From NCBI RefSeq assembly GCF_010667615.1, contig NZ_VYSG01000002.1:186001-250000 (forward strand): a DNA stretch of 64,000 bases, given 5' to 3'. A program made the translations under genes and the position numbers. This document shows positions 19,335 to 28,705 of this stretch, piece by piece. Every line of letters begins with the position of its first letter. Position 1 is the first letter of the stretch. Origin of the DNA: Bifidobacterium choloepi (GTDB lineage: Bacteria > Actinomycetota > Actinomycetes > Actinomycetales > Bifidobacteriaceae). The notes beneath the pieces were generated by a model that saw nothing but the letters and a program-made list of their open reading frames with translations, was not told the origin of the DNA and did no database searches.

Positions 19335-19479
19335 TAGAAAAAAGTTATAGAGGTTCGGGGGAGGATCGGCTGGGCAAACCGGACGACCGGCCGTACAGTA
19401 ATAGAGTTTGCTTGGCCAACGCGGCCCCGGACGGGGAACGGCGGCCGGCACCGAGCGAAGAATGGAAAGAAAGGCCTGA

Positions 19480-20508
19480 ATGACTGCGCAGCCAATGCCC
19501 AACGGCACTTCCGGCGGCGGACGCGATCCGCGCTACCCGCTGGACACCTCCAATCCGGTCCGCGTCTATCACGGCAGGCGCAACGCCATCATTGCCGTCG
19601 TTGCCGTGCTCGTCATCGCGGCGCTCGCGATCGGCATTCCGTGGGTGATGAACCGCGACAGCCACGCGGCCGAGAAGGGCACGGCCGGCAACCCGGTCGT
19701 CATCGGCGTCGTCGGCGCGACCGACCCGCAGTGGGTCGAGTTCAAGAAGCAGGCCGAGGCGCAGGGCCTCTACGTCCAGATCAAGGACTTCCAGGACTAC
19801 ACGTCCGAGAATCCGGCGCTTGCGGCCGGCGACCTCGACATGAACGAGTTCCAGCACCTGCTCTACCTCGCGAACTACAACGTCTCGGACAACCAGGACC
19901 TGCAGCCGATCGGCGGCGTCGCGATCTTCCCGCTCGGCGTCTACTCGCAGATGGATTCGGACGGCAACCCGGTCTACACCGACATCTCGCAGATTCCGGA
20001 AGGCTCCACGGTCGCCATTCCGAACGACGAGACGAACCAGGCCCGCGCGATCGGCGTGCTCAAGGCCGCCGGCCTCGTCACGCTGAAGAACGAATGGACG
20101 GCGTTCTCGATTCCGCAGGACATCGACGAAAGCGCCTCGAAGGTCAAGGTCGTCGCGATGAAGGCCGAGCAGATCGCCAACTCGCTCAAGTCAGACCCGA
20201 CGATCGCGGCCGGCGTCATCAACAACGACTATGTCGCCGACGCGGGCCTGTCCGCGAAGGACGCCATCTACCAGGACGACGCCGAGTCGGAGGAATCGCG
20301 CCCGTACATCAACGTCTTCGTCGTGCGCGCCGACGACGTCGACAATCCCGTCTACCAGAAGGCCGTCGAGATCTTCCAGAGCGACGCCGTGCTCGAGAAG
20401 CTGCAGGAGAATTCCGACGGCACGGCCGTGTTCGCCAACAACTTCACCACGGCACAGCTGCAGCAGTATCTCAAGGACATCGAGCAGGACGTGAGGGACA
20501 ACCAGTGA
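19480..20508 (+). CDS. metQ: Methionine ABC transporter substrate-binding protein (NlpA/MetQ family)
   Basis: Binds methionine outside the membrane and delivers it to MetN-MetI; 342 residues. The mature NlpA-type domain starts near residue 70 (PVVIGVVGATDPQWVEFKKQ) and includes the typical ENPALAAGDLDMNEFQH segment. The N-terminus is unusual: about 34 polar residues, then one hydrophobic helix (near 35-55) with no lipobox cysteine, and indeed no Cys in the first 75 residues. It therefore looks membrane-anchored by a signal-anchor helix rather than by lipid. ATG 19480 has GGAAAGAAAGG upstream. First gene of metQ-metN-metI. Confidence 0.88.
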   Translation: MTAQPMPNGTSGGGRDPRYPLDTSNPVRVYHGRRNAIIAVVAVLVIAALAIGIPWVMNRDSHAAEKGTAGNPVVIGVVGATDPQWVEFKKQAEAQGLYVQIKDFQDYTSENPALAAGDLDMNEFQHLLYLANYNVSDNQDLQPIGGVAIFPLGVYSQMDSDGNPVYTDISQIPEGSTVAIPNDETNQARAIGVLKAAGLVTLKNEWTAFSIPQDIDESASKVKVVAMKAEQIANSLKSDPTIAAGVINNDYVADAGLSAKDAIYQDDAESEESRPYINVFVVRADDVDNPVYQKAVEIFQSDAVLEKLQENSDGTAVFANNFTTAQLQQYLKDIEQDVRDNQ

Positions 20509-21887
20509 ACCAGATCAAGGCACGCGAGGCCGTCGAGGCGGCGGCCGGCAGGATCGCCGTCGGCGAGCCGATCATCGAATTCGACCACGTCGTCAAGCAG
20601 TACAAGGCCGCCAGGAGCGGCAGGAAGGGCGCGGCGGCGCCGAAGGCCGTCGACGACGTCAGCCTGACGATCAACAAGGGCGACATCTTCGGTATCATCG
20701 GCTACTCGGGCGCCGGCAAGTCCACGCTCGTGCGCATGATCAACGCGCTCGAGCAGCCCACCAGCGGCACTGTCACCGTTCTCGGCGAACGGATCTCGTC
20801 GATGTCGGAAGGCAAGCTGCGGCCGTTCCGCCAGAAGATCGGCATGATCTTCCAGCAGTTCAACCTGTTCTCGACGAAAACCGTCGCCGACAACATCCGC
20901 TTCCCGTTGAAGCTCGACCACTGGCGCGAGGACTACCAGGAACAGCGCGTGCGCGAACTGCTCGACTTCGTCGGCCTGTCCGAGCATGCCGACAAGTATC
21001 CGTCGCAGCTCTCCGGCGGCCAGAAGCAGCGCGTCGGCATCGCCCGCGCGCTCGCCACGAACCCGCAGATCCTGCTCGCCGACGAGGCGACAAGCGCACT
21101 CGACCCGGAGACGACAACCGAGGTGCTCGAACTCCTCAAGCGCGTCAACGAACAGCTCGGCGTCACCATCGTCCTTATCACCCACCAGATGAACGTCGTC
21201 CAGCAGATCGCGAACCGCGTCGCCGTCATGTCGGCCGGCAAGGTCGTCGAGCGCGGCGACGTCTACGACGTGTTCGCCGCGCCGAAGGAACCGATCACCA
21301 AGCGGTTCATCGCGACGGCGATGTCCGGCCTGCCGGACGAGCAGCGCGTCGCCGAGATGCGCAAGCAGTGGCCGGGCCGCATCGTCACCGTCGTCATCCG
21401 CCAGCACGACATCGTCGACGGCGACGGCAAGCCGCTCATCACGGCGTCGGGCCAGAACATTTCCGACCTGATCGCGAAGTTCGGCGTCACGTCGAGCCTG
21501 CTGTACGGCGGCATCGACACGGTGCGCGGCATCGCGATCGGCGCGATCACCTACGAATTCAGCGGCGACCAGTCGCACGTCGACGAATTCCTCGCCGCGC
21601 TCGCGAAGGACAGCGACGTCGTCGACTTCGGCACGAAGGAACAGCCGGTGCCGTACGCCGAGGCCGTCGAGAAGGCCGGCATCGCGACGCCGGTCATGTC
21701 GCCGGACAACGCCGACGGGGACGATCCGCACGATGCGGACGATTCCGCCATCATGAACGATTCCGTTGCCACGGACGAATCGTCCCGGCTCAAGGCCGAC
21801 TGGAACGACCTCGAACAGGTCGACGACATGGTCGACGTCACCGACCCGCGCGCCCTCGAGGCACGCAGCGAAGAGGAGAGGCAGTAA
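20505..21887 (+). CDS. metN: Methionine ABC transporter ATP-binding protein
   Basis: ATPase of the methionine importer, 460 residues. Walker A GYSGAGKS is near 66-73, the Q-loop in FQQFNLF, signature LSGGQKQR, Walker B ILLADEATSALD. A C-terminal NIL-type domain (about 280-390), which senses methionine in MetN proteins, is followed by an Asp-rich tail of about 65 residues. That tail carries three copies of the GAATCGT heptamer. The GTG start at 20505 overlaps the metQ stop (GTGA) and has GAGGGA 6 nt upstream, so translation is coupled. Confidence 0.93.
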   Translation: MNQIKAREAVEAAAGRIAVGEPIIEFDHVVKQYKAARSGRKGAAAPKAVDDVSLTINKGDIFGIIGYSGAGKSTLVRMINALEQPTSGTVTVLGERISSMSEGKLRPFRQKIGMIFQQFNLFSTKTVADNIRFPLKLDHWREDYQEQRVRELLDFVGLSEHADKYPSQLSGGQKQRVGIARALATNPQILLADEATSALDPETTTEVLELLKRVNEQLGVTIVLITHQMNVVQQIANRVAVMSAGKVVERGDVYDVFAAPKEPITKRFIATAMSGLPDEQRVAEMRKQWPGRIVTVVIRQHDIVDGDGKPLITASGQNISDLIAKFGVTSSLLYGGIDTVRGIAIGAITYEFSGDQSHVDEFLAALAKDSDVVDFGTKEQPVPYAEAVEKAGIATPVMSPDNADGDDPHDADDSAIMNDSVATDESSRLKADWNDLEQVDDMVDVTDPRALEARSEEERQ

Positions 21888-21890
21888 CCG

Positions 21891-22595
21891 ATGACCAATA
21901 CCCTCATTGCCGACGGCACCGTCACGCTCGCCAGCCGCACCGACTGGAGCGTCTTGAAGCCGATCCTGTGGCAGTCGATCGGCCAGACGCTCGAGATGGT
22001 CTGCATCACGCTCGTCGTCGGCGGCATCCTCGGCCTCGTGCTCGGCGTGTTCCTCTACGGCACGCGCCCCGGCAACCTGTTCGAGAACGCCGTCGTCTAC
22101 CGCATTCTCGACATCATCGTCAACATCGTCCGCCCCATCCCGTTCATCATCTTCCTCGCTGCGATGCAGCCGGTGACGATCGCCGTCATCGGCACGTCGA
22201 TCGGCACGTCGGCGGCGATCTTCCCGATGTGCGTGATGTGCACGTTCGCGACGAGCCGACTCGTCGAACAGAACCTCGTGCCGGTCGATCCAGGCGTCAT
22301 CGAGGCGGCCCGCTCGATGGGCGCGTCGAAACTGCGCATCATCTGGTCGGTGCTGATCCCGGAGGCGCTGGCGCCGCTCATCCTCGCCTACGCGTTCCTG
22401 TTCATCTCCGTCCTCGACATGTCGGCGATGGCCGGCTACATCGGCGGTGGCGGCCTCGGTAACTTCGCCATCGCGTACGGCTACCAGAAGTTCGACCAGA
22501 CGGTCACGTGGACGGCCGTCATCATCATGATCGTCCTCGTCCAGGTCGTCCAGGCCATCGCGAACGCGATCGCCAAGCACCTGCTCAAGCGGTGA
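21891..22595 (+). CDS. metI: Methionine ABC transporter permease
   Basis: Membrane component of the MetNIQ importer, 234 residues, about five to six TM helices. The coupling-helix motif EAARSMGASKLRIIWSVLIPEA that docks on the ATPase is present near residues 135-155. Start ATG 21891 lies 3 nt after the metN stop, with a GAAGAGGAGAGG-type ribosome site inside the end of metN. A strong terminator follows the gene and closes the operon. Confidence 0.93.
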   Translation: MTNTLIADGTVTLASRTDWSVLKPILWQSIGQTLEMVCITLVVGGILGLVLGVFLYGTRPGNLFENAVVYRILDIIVNIVRPIPFIIFLAAMQPVTIAVIGTSIGTSAAIFPMCVMCTFATSRLVEQNLVPVDPGVIEAARSMGASKLRIIWSVLIPEALAPLILAYAFLFISVLDMSAMAGYIGGGGLGNFAIAYGYQKFDQTVTWTAVIIMIVLVQVVQAIANAIAKHLLKR

Positions 22596-22615
22596 CCACA
22601 ACAGGACGATTTTGC

Positions 22616-22649
22616 CGACGCGACTCCCTCTCCGGAGGGAGTCGCGTCG
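22616..22649 (+). terminator. Intrinsic terminator after metNIQ
   Basis: A 15-bp stem (22616-22630 with 22635-22649) with a 4-nt loop is followed by TTT. Its core GACTCCCTC/GAGGGAGTC recurs in the hairpin at 17806-17827. Confidence 0.85.
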
Positions 22650-22658
22650 TTTAGGGGG

Positions 22659-22664
22659 TATAAC
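22659..22664 (+). promoter_or_regulatory. Candidate -10 of leaderless M20 gene
   Basis: TATAAC ends 6 nt before the ATG at 22671. A G-rich stretch just upstream could be a poorly spaced ribosome site, so leaderless initiation is likely but not certain. Confidence 0.45.
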
Positions 22665-22670
22665 GGTATT

Positions 22671-23915
22671 ATGACAGTACGCATTCCACTCACCCCCGAG
22701 CTGGAGGGGATCCGGCATTACCTGCACGAGCATCCGGAACGTTCGTTCCGCGAATTCAACACGACGACCTACCTGAAGAAGCTGCTCAGGGACCACGGCA
22801 ACATCGTGATCAGGGACGATCCGATGAAGTCGGGCCTCGTCGCCGACATCGTCGGCACGAAGCCGGTCGCCGACATCGTCGAGGACGGCACGGCCGCCAG
22901 GGACGCGGACACGATTCCCGCGACGGAAGCGACGCTTGACAGGAAGACGAAGGCCGGCCATCCGGTCGTCGGCCTGCGCGCCGACATCGACGGGCTGCCG
23001 GTCACCGAACCCGAACACAACAACCCCGTCTCGCTCAACGAGGGCGTCATGCACGCCTGCGGCCACGACATCCACATGGCGTCGCTGGTCGGCGCGGCGT
23101 TCTACCTGGCCGACCACACCGACGACTTCGCCGGCACCGTGCGGCTGTTCTTCCAGCCGGCCGAGGAAACCGGCGAGGGCGCCAAGCACATGATCGCCGC
23201 CGGACTGACCGACGGACTCGACGTCATGGTCGGCACGCATAACAACCCGAACTACAAGCCCGACCAGGTCGCCGTCGGTGTGGAGCCGATGATGGCCGGC
23301 TGCATCAAGTTCAACGTGACGCTGACCGGCACCGGCACGCACGGCGGCTATCCCGAGAAGGGCAGGAGCCCGATCGAGGCGATGGCGTCGATGGTGCTGT
23401 CGCTGCAGACGATCGTCTCCCGCAACGAGACGCCGTTCCATCCGCTCGTCGTCTCCGTCACCGCGGTCCACGGCGGCGACGTCTGGAACGTCATTCCGCA
23501 GGAAGCCGGCTTCCAGGGCACCGTGCGGTATTTCTATCCCGACGACGGCCGCATGGCCGGCGCGCGCTTCCGCTCGATCGTCACGCAGACGGCCGCCGCC
23601 TACGGCATCCACGCCGACATCGACTGGGAAGACCTGCAGGAACCGGTCCAGTCGGACGCGAAGCTCGCCGAGATCATCGCCGACGACGTCCCGTCGTACG
23701 CGCGCATCGCGCCGATCCGGCCGTCGATGGCGGGGGAGGACTTCATCGAGTACTCGCACCGTTGCCCGGTCGTCTTCGCGTTCATCGGCTCGAACGGCAC
23801 GGCCAACTGCGCCGACTGGCACAGCCCGGCCTTCCTCGGCCTCGACGCCTCGGTCGCCACCGGCGCGAGCTTCTACGCCAACGCCGCGCTACGGCTGCTC
23901 GAGGTGCTCGCGTAG
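22671..23915 (+). CDS. M20-family metallo-amidohydrolase
   Basis: Predicted N-acyl-amino-acid or peptide amidohydrolase of the M20D type, 414 residues, with a two-zinc site. Motifs: HACGHDIHMA, the catalytic PAEETGEGA, the dimerisation domain (about 200-310) and the C-terminal MAGEDFIEYS region. An insert of about 30 residues (near 65-95, Asp/Ala/Thr-rich) separates VGTKP from the VVGLRADIDG strand and carries one ACGATTC motif. It sits directly behind metNIQ, behind a terminator, so a shared role in amino-acid scavenging is only suggestive. Confidence 0.87.
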   Translation: MTVRIPLTPELEGIRHYLHEHPERSFREFNTTTYLKKLLRDHGNIVIRDDPMKSGLVADIVGTKPVADIVEDGTAARDADTIPATEATLDRKTKAGHPVVGLRADIDGLPVTEPEHNNPVSLNEGVMHACGHDIHMASLVGAAFYLADHTDDFAGTVRLFFQPAEETGEGAKHMIAAGLTDGLDVMVGTHNNPNYKPDQVAVGVEPMMAGCIKFNVTLTGTGTHGGYPEKGRSPIEAMASMVLSLQTIVSRNETPFHPLVVSVTAVHGGDVWNVIPQEAGFQGTVRYFYPDDGRMAGARFRSIVTQTAAAYGIHADIDWEDLQEPVQSDAKLAEIIADDVPSYARIAPIRPSMAGEDFIEYSHRCPVVFAFIGSNGTANCADWHSPAFLGLDASVATGASFYANAALRLLEVLA

Positions 23916-23924
23916 CGTCGGCGT

Positions 23925-23930
23925 TACACT
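23925..23930 (+). promoter_or_regulatory. Candidate -10 of leaderless nadE
   Basis: TACACT ends 6 nt before the nadE ATG at 23937 in a 21-bp intergenic gap, leaving no room for a leader or ribosome site. Confidence 0.45.
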
Positions 23931-23936
23931 GGACGC

Positions 23937-25637
23937 ATGACTCAAGTACGCTTTGCACTCGCACAGATGGACACCTGCGTCGGCGACCTCGACGGCAACG
24001 CCGACCGCGTCCTCGACTTCGCGCGCCGGGCCGCGGCCGGCGGCGCGCAGGTCGTCGCGTTTCCGGAGATGACGCTGACCGGCTATCCGATCGAGGACCT
24101 CGCGCTGCGCGCCACGTTCCGCCGCGCCGCCTGGCAGACGGCCTCCGAGCTCGCCACGCGGCTGGCCGGCGACGGACTGGCCGACCTGTTCGTCGTCGTC
24201 GGCACGATCGGCACCGACCACGAGACCGGCAAGCCGCGCAACCGCATGATCGTGCTGCACGACGGCGTCGTCTGGGCCGGCTACGACAAGCATTTCCTGC
24301 CGAACTACGGCGTCTTCGACGAATTCCGCATCTTCTCGGCCGGCGACAAGTCCGTCGTGCTCGAGATGGCCGGCATCAGGGTCGGCGTCGCGATCTGCGA
24401 GGACATCTGGCAGGACGGCGGCCCGGTCGCCGACCTCGCGGCGAAGGACATCGACGTCCTGCTGACGATCAACGGCTCGCCGTACGAGGAAGGCAAGACG
24501 CACGTGCGCCGCGACCTCGCCGGCCGCCGCGCCGCCGAAGTCGGCGCGCCGCTCGTCTACGTCAACCAGGTCGGAGGCCAGGACGACCTCGTCTTCGACG
24601 GCGGCAGCTTCGTCGTCGACGCCGACGGCACGCTGCTCGAGCGCTCGCCGATGTTCATGGAGGACCTGTCCTTCTTCGACTACGATTCGGACCTCCCGAA
24701 GCAGGTCCCCGGCACGATCGCCGCCGACCCCGACCCCGACGAGGAGGTCTACACGGCCTGCGTGCTCGGCCTGAAGGACTACATGGCCAAGAACGGCTTT
24801 ACGAAGGGTGTCTGCCTTGGCCTGTCCGGCGGCATCGACTCGGCGCTCGTCGCCGCGATGGCGGCCGACGCGCTCGGCGGCGGCGACCGCGTGTACGGCA
24901 TCTCGATGCCGAGCATGTACTCGTCCGACGGATCGAAGGACGACGCCGCCGACCTGGCCCGCAACCTCGGCGCGCACTATGACGTCCAGCCGATCGAACC
25001 GCTGTTCGTCGCCTTCCAGAAGCAGCTCGACCTCGACGGCGTGGCCGCCGAGAACCTGCAGGCCCGCATCCGCGGCGTCATCGTCATGGCCTACTCGAAC
25101 TCGAAGGGCCTGCTCGCGCTGGCCACCGGCAACAAGAGCGAGCTGGCCTGCGGCTACTCGACGATCTACGGCGATGCCGTCGGCGGCTACGCGCCGATCA
25201 AGGACCTGCTCAAGACGCGCGTCTGGCAGCTTGCCCGCTGGCGCAACCGCGCCGCGGCGGACGGCGTCGGCATCGGCGGCCTGAAGATCGTCGGCAACGA
25301 GGGCGGCTGGAAGGGCCAGCCGGTCGACGGCGACGTCATTCCGGTCAACTCGATCGTCAAGCCGCCGAGCGCCGAACTGCGCCCGGGCCAGAAGGACTCC
25401 GACTCGCTGCCCGAATACGACCTGCTCGACCAGGTCCTCGAGGCCTACATCGAGCACGCGCATGGCAGGGCGGACCTGCTCGCCGACGGATTCGACCCGG
25501 ACACCGTCGACACCGTCATGCGGCTCGTCGACCGCGCCGAATGGAAGCGTCGCCAGTATCCGCTCGGACCCAAGGTCACCGCGCTCGCCTTCGGCCGCGA
25601 CCGCCGCCTGCCGATCACGTCGATGTTCCGCGAGTAG
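23937..25637 (+). CDS. nadE: Glutamine-dependent NAD+ synthetase
   Basis: Final step of NAD synthesis: nicotinate adenine dinucleotide + glutamine + ATP to NAD+. 566 residues in two domains. The N-terminal nitrilase-type glutaminase has the Glu44-Lys118-Cys154 triad (FPEM, YDKHF, ICEDIW). The C-terminal synthetase has the PP-loop SGGIDS near 298. The order is that of the fused bacterial enzymes, though shorter than the roughly 680-residue mycobacterial form. ATG 23937 is probably a leaderless start. Confidence 0.95.
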   Translation: MTQVRFALAQMDTCVGDLDGNADRVLDFARRAAAGGAQVVAFPEMTLTGYPIEDLALRATFRRAAWQTASELATRLAGDGLADLFVVVGTIGTDHETGKPRNRMIVLHDGVVWAGYDKHFLPNYGVFDEFRIFSAGDKSVVLEMAGIRVGVAICEDIWQDGGPVADLAAKDIDVLLTINGSPYEEGKTHVRRDLAGRRAAEVGAPLVYVNQVGGQDDLVFDGGSFVVDADGTLLERSPMFMEDLSFFDYDSDLPKQVPGTIAADPDPDEEVYTACVLGLKDYMAKNGFTKGVCLGLSGGIDSALVAAMAADALGGGDRVYGISMPSMYSSDGSKDDAADLARNLGAHYDVQPIEPLFVAFQKQLDLDGVAAENLQARIRGVIVMAYSNSKGLLALATGNKSELACGYSTIYGDAVGGYAPIKDLLKTRVWQLARWRNRAAADGVGIGGLKIVGNEGGWKGQPVDGDVIPVNSIVKPPSAELRPGQKDSDSLPEYDLLDQVLEAYIEHAHGRADLLADGFDPDTVDTVMRLVDRAEWKRRQYPLGPKVTALAFGRDRRLPITSMFRE

Positions 25638-25676
25638 GATGAATCGTATCGATTGCTCAACAGAAAGGTGGGGATG

Positions 25677-25877
25677 ATGGGCGACAAGGAGTGGTACTTC
25701 AATACCGTCACCGGCAAGGTGGAACTGGGGCCGCAGTCTCCGATGGCGATCCGGCTCGGACCGTACAAGACGAAGGAGGAGGCCGAGAAGGCCCTCGACA
25801 TCGCCGAGGAGCGCAACAAGGAATGGGAAAATCAGGAGCGCGAATGGAAGCAGTGGCCGAAGGACGCGGCCAACTGA
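25677..25877 (+). CDS. SPOR-domain-like small protein
   Basis: Protein of 66 residues with the pattern W-Y/F-N-T-x-T-G-x-V-E then P-Q-S-P and GPYKTKEEAEKAL, matching the short SPOR-like proteins common in actinobacteria. The C-terminus is a charged helix rich in Glu and Lys. The start could be ATG 25674 or 25677; AAAGGTGG (25664-25671) favours the second. One GAATCGT motif lies 30 bp upstream. Function unknown; peptidoglycan binding is only a family-level idea, and no signal peptide is present. Confidence 0.75.
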   Translation: MGDKEWYFNTVTGKVELGPQSPMAIRLGPYKTKEEAEKALDIAEERNKEWENQEREWKQWPKDAAN

Positions 25878-25888
25878 TCCCTCTTCCC

Positions 25889-25940
25889 TCGGATGTCGCG
25901 GACCCGGGCTTCGGTCCCGGGCTCGCGACATCCGATTTTT
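25889..25940 (+). terminator. Intrinsic terminator after SPOR-like gene
   Basis: Outer 12-bp stem (25889-25900 with 25924-25935), a small internal mismatch, then a CCCGGG/CCCGGG inner stem, followed by TTTTT (25936-25940). Confidence 0.88.
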
Positions 25941-25991
25941 CATGCGCGCAACCGTGCATGCGCATGAATCGTCCGCATGAATCGTCGCAAA

Positions 25992-26007
25992 TGTGAGCCT
26001 TATCACA
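25992..26007. promoter_or_regulatory. CRP/FNR-family binding site candidate 1 (pflB)
   Basis: TGTGA-GCCTTA-TCACA, a perfect dyad with 6-bp spacer and flanking A-rich bases (AAA on both sides), equals the CRP/GlxR core consensus TGTGA-N6-TCACA. It lies about 200 bp upstream of the pflB start. Confidence 0.6.
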
Positions 26008-26094
26008 AAATGCGACGTACGGAACTCGAAATGGCTGATTTTCCGTGGCGGAAGACGGCGCGAGGAAGCCCGAAAACGGCGCGGAATCGCGAAA

Positions 26095-26110
26095 TGTGAC
26101 GAAGCTCACG
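26095..26110. promoter_or_regulatory. CRP/FNR-family binding site candidate 2 (pflB)
   Basis: TGTGA-CGAAGC-TCACG, one mismatch from the same consensus, again preceded by AAA. Its centre is 103 bp from that of site 1, about ten helical turns, and about 45 bp upstream of the candidate -10. Confidence 0.55.
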
Positions 26111-26206
26111 CCCCCGAGGGATGTTTCGCCGACGGAAATTCGTTACGATTGATCTCAGCCAACGACACGACGACGCGTCGTGACGAACACCAACAAAGGA
26201 GTGGTA

Positions 26207-28582
26207 ATGACAGCTGTTGACGCAACTGCAGTCTCCCCGGAGCAGCTCAAGGAAGAGGCCTGGAAGGGCTTTGTGCCGGGTCACTGGGAAGAAGACATCG
26301 ACGTCCGCGACTTCATCCAGAAGAACTACACGCCGTACGAGGGCGACGAGACGTTCCTCGCCAACGCGACCGACAAGACGAAGCACCTGTGGGAATACCT
26401 CGATGACAACTACCTGGCTGTGGAACGCAAGCAGCGTGTCTACGACGTGGACACCCACACCCCGGCAGACGTCGACGCCTTCCCGGCCGGCTACATCGAG
26501 TCCCCGGAGGTCGACAACGTCATCGTCGGCCTGCAGACCGACGAGCCGTGCAAGCGCGCGATGATGCCGAACGGCGGCTGGCGCATGGTCGAGCAGGCCA
26601 TCAAGGAAGCCGGCAAGGAAGTCGATCCGGCCATCAAGACGATCTTCACGAAGTACCGCAAGACCCACAACGACGGCGTCTTCGGCGTCTACACGAAGAA
26701 CATCAAGGTCGCCCGCCACAACAAGATCCTCACCGGCCTGCCGGACGCCTACGGCCGCGGCCGCATCATCGGCGACTACCGCCGCGTGGCGCTGTACGGC
26801 GTCGACGCGCTGATCAAGTTCAAGCAGCGCGACAAGGACGCCGTTCCGTACCGCAACGACTTCACCGAGCCGGAGATCGAGCACTGGATCCGCTACCGCG
26901 AGGAGCACGACGAGCAGATCAAGGCCCTGAAGAAGCTCATCAACCTCGGCAAGGAATACGGCCTCGACCTCGCCCGTCCGGCCATGAACGCCCAGGAAGC
27001 CGTCCAGTGGACCTACATGGGCTACCTCGCCTCCGTCAAGAGCCAGGACGGCGCCGCCATGTCCTTCGGCCGCGTCTCCACGTTCTTCGACATCTACTTC
27101 GAGCGCGACCTCAAGAACGGCACGCTGACCGAGGAAGGCGCGCAGGAGATCATCGACAACCTGGTCATGAAGCTGCGCATCGTCCGCTTCCTGCGCACCA
27201 AGGACTACGACGCGATCTTCTCCGGCGACCCGTACTGGGCGACCTGGTCCGACGCCGGCTTCGGCGACGACGGTCGCACGATGGTCACCAAGACGTCGTT
27301 CCGACTGCTCAACACGCTGACGCTCGAGCACCTCGGACCGGGCCCGGAGCCGAACATCACGATCTTCTGGGATCCGAAGCTGCCGGAAGCCTACAAGCGC
27401 TTCTGCGCCCGCATCTCGATCGACACCTCGGCCATCCAGTACGAGTCCGACAAGGACATCCGCTCGCACTGGGGCGACGACGCCGCCATCGCCTGCTGCG
27501 TCTCCCCGATGCGCGTCGGCAAGCAGATGCAGTTCTTCGCCGCCCGCGTGAACTCCGCCAAGGCGCTGCTCTACGCGATCAACGGTGGCCGCGACGAGAT
27601 GACCGGCATGCAGGTCATCGACAAGGGCGTCATCGATCCGATCACGCCGGAAGCCGACGGCACGCTCGACTACGAGAAGGTCAAGGCCAACTACGAGAAG
27701 GCCCTCGAGTGGCTGTCCGAGACCTACGTCGAGGCGCTGAACATCATCCACTACATGCATGACAAGTACGCCTACGAAGCCATCGAGATGGCCCTGCACG
27801 ACCGCGAAGTCTACCGCACCCTCGGCTGCGGCATGTCCGGCCTGTCCATCGCCGCCGACTCGCTGTCCGCCTGCAAGTACGCCAAGGTCTACCCGATCTA
27901 CAACAAGGACGCCAAGGACATGCCGGGCCACGAGTACGAGTACGTCGAGGGCGCGGACGACGACCTGATCGTCGGCTACCGCACCGAAGGCGAATTCCCG
28001 CTCTACGGCAACGACGACGACCGTGCTGACGACATCGCCAAGTGGGTGGTCTCCACCGTCATGGGCCAGGTCAAGCGCCTGCCCGTGTACCGCGGCGCCG
28101 TCCCGACGCAGTCCATCCTGACGATCACCTCGAACGTCGAGTACGGCAAGAACACCGGTTCCTTCCCGTCCGGCCACCAGAAGGGCACGCCGTACGCCCC
28201 GGGCGCCAACCCGGAGAACGGCATGGACTCCCACGGCATGCTGCCGTCGATGTTCTCCGTCGGCAAGATCGACTACGACGATGCCCTCGACGGCATCTCG
28301 CTGACCAACACGATCACCCCCGACGGCCTGGGCCGCGACGAGGACGAGCGCATCTCCAACCTCGTCGGCATCCTGGACGCCGGCAACGGCCACGGCCTGT
28401 ACCACGCGAACATCAACGTCCTGCGCAAGGAGCAGCTCGAGGACGCCGTCGAGCACCCGGAGAAGTACCCGCACCTGACCGTGCGCGTCTCCGGCTACGC
28501 CGTCAACTTCGTCAAGCTGACGAAGGAACAGCAGCTCGACGTCATCTCGCGTACGTTCCATCAGGGCGCCGTCACCGAGTGA
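26207..28582 (+). CDS. pflB: Formate C-acetyltransferase (pyruvate formate-lyase)
   Basis: Glycyl-radical enzyme converting pyruvate and CoA to acetyl-CoA and formate in anaerobic sugar fermentation; 791 residues. The catalytic cysteine pair is Cys430-Cys431 ([11 protein letters not shown]), and the radical glycine is Gly763 in VRVSGYAV. Both are intact. Codon bias is extreme even for this genome, as expected of a highly expressed gene. ATG 26207 has CAAAGGAGTGG upstream. Its activase follows 123 bp downstream under its own candidate promoter. Confidence 0.98.
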   Translation: MTAVDATAVSPEQLKEEAWKGFVPGHWEEDIDVRDFIQKNYTPYEGDETFLANATDKTKHLWEYLDDNYLAVERKQRVYDVDTHTPADVDAFPAGYIESPEVDNVIVGLQTDEPCKRAMMPNGGWRMVEQAIKEAGKEVDPAIKTIFTKYRKTHNDGVFGVYTKNIKVARHNKILTGLPDAYGRGRIIGDYRRVALYGVDALIKFKQRDKDAVPYRNDFTEPEIEHWIRYREEHDEQIKALKKLINLGKEYGLDLARPAMNAQEAVQWTYMGYLASVKSQDGAAMSFGRVSTFFDIYFERDLKNGTLTEEGAQEIIDNLVMKLRIVRFLRTKDYDAIFSGDPYWATWSDAGFGDDGRTMVTKTSFRLLNTLTLEHLGPGPEPNITIFWDPKLPEAYKRFCARISIDTSAIQYESDKDIRSHWGDDAAIACCVSPMRVGKQMQFFAARVNSAKALLYAINGGRDEMTGMQVIDKGVIDPITPEADGTLDYEKVKANYEKALEWLSETYVEALNIIHYMHDKYAYEAIEMALHDREVYRTLGCGMSGLSIAADSLSACKYAKVYPIYNKDAKDMPGHEYEYVEGADDDLIVGYRTEGEFPLYGNDDDRADDIAKWVVSTVMGQVKRLPVYRGAVPTQSILTITSNVEYGKNTGSFPSGHQKGTPYAPGANPENGMDSHGMLPSMFSVGKIDYDDALDGISLTNTITPDGLGRDEDERISNLVGILDAGNGHGLYHANINVLRKEQLEDAVEHPEKYPHLTVRVSGYAVNFVKLTKEQQLDVISRTFHQGAVTE

Positions 28583-28609
28583 GACTCGGTGCGTAGCACG
28601 GGAAACTGA

Positions 28610-28641
28610 GTGAAAGGCGGGGCTTCGGCTCCGCCTTTCAC
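28610..28641 (+). terminator. Hairpin between pflB and pflA
   Basis: Stem 28610-28623 with 28628-28641 (one G-T pair) closes a C(TTCG)G tetraloop. There is no T run, so it may only partly terminate and also protect the pflB 3' end. Confidence 0.75.
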
Positions 28642-28668
28642 GTTGCCGGACGTCACGCGCGAACGTCC

Positions 28669-28674
28669 TATAAT
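28669..28674 (+). promoter_or_regulatory. Candidate pflA -10
   Basis: A consensus TATAAT lies 31 bp before the pflA ATG and downstream of the pflB hairpin. TTGCCG at 28643-28648 is a possible but widely spaced -35. Confidence 0.5.
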
Positions 28675-28705
28675 CGTCGATATCGCACATGCCAGGGAGG
28701 CAGCC

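Larger units (their letters stand above)
18906..19479. other. 574-bp intergenic region without a recognisable gene
   Basis: Between the divergent HAD and metQ genes I see no credible coding frame. The region holds two long perfect inverted repeats (18977-19063 and 19289-19334), one ACGATTC motif (18924) and, near 19394-19399, a possible -10 (TACAGT) for metQ. I compared the metQ leader with known SAM riboswitch cores from memory and could not recognise one. Confidence 0.6.
25878..26206. other. 329-bp regulatory region upstream of pflB
   Basis: No gene is visible. In order: terminator 25889-25940, two GAATCGT motifs in direct orientation 13 bp apart (25966, 25979), a CRP/FNR-type palindrome 25992-26007, a second one 26095-26110, a possible -10 TACGAT at 26144-26149, and a purine-rich ribosome site just before pflB. 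The size and content suggest complex control of the fermentation gene. Confidence 0.7.

Noticed and set aside
19335..19479. SAM riboswitch upstream of metQ
   Set aside because: I looked for the conserved SAM-riboswitch helices and could not identify them; a covariance-model search would be decisive.
20352..23822. Minus-strand open frame of more than 1100 codons opposite metQ-metN-metI and the M20 gene
   Set aside because: Spans several well-supported + strand genes and an intrinsic terminator; composition is typical of complement of G/C-ending codons.
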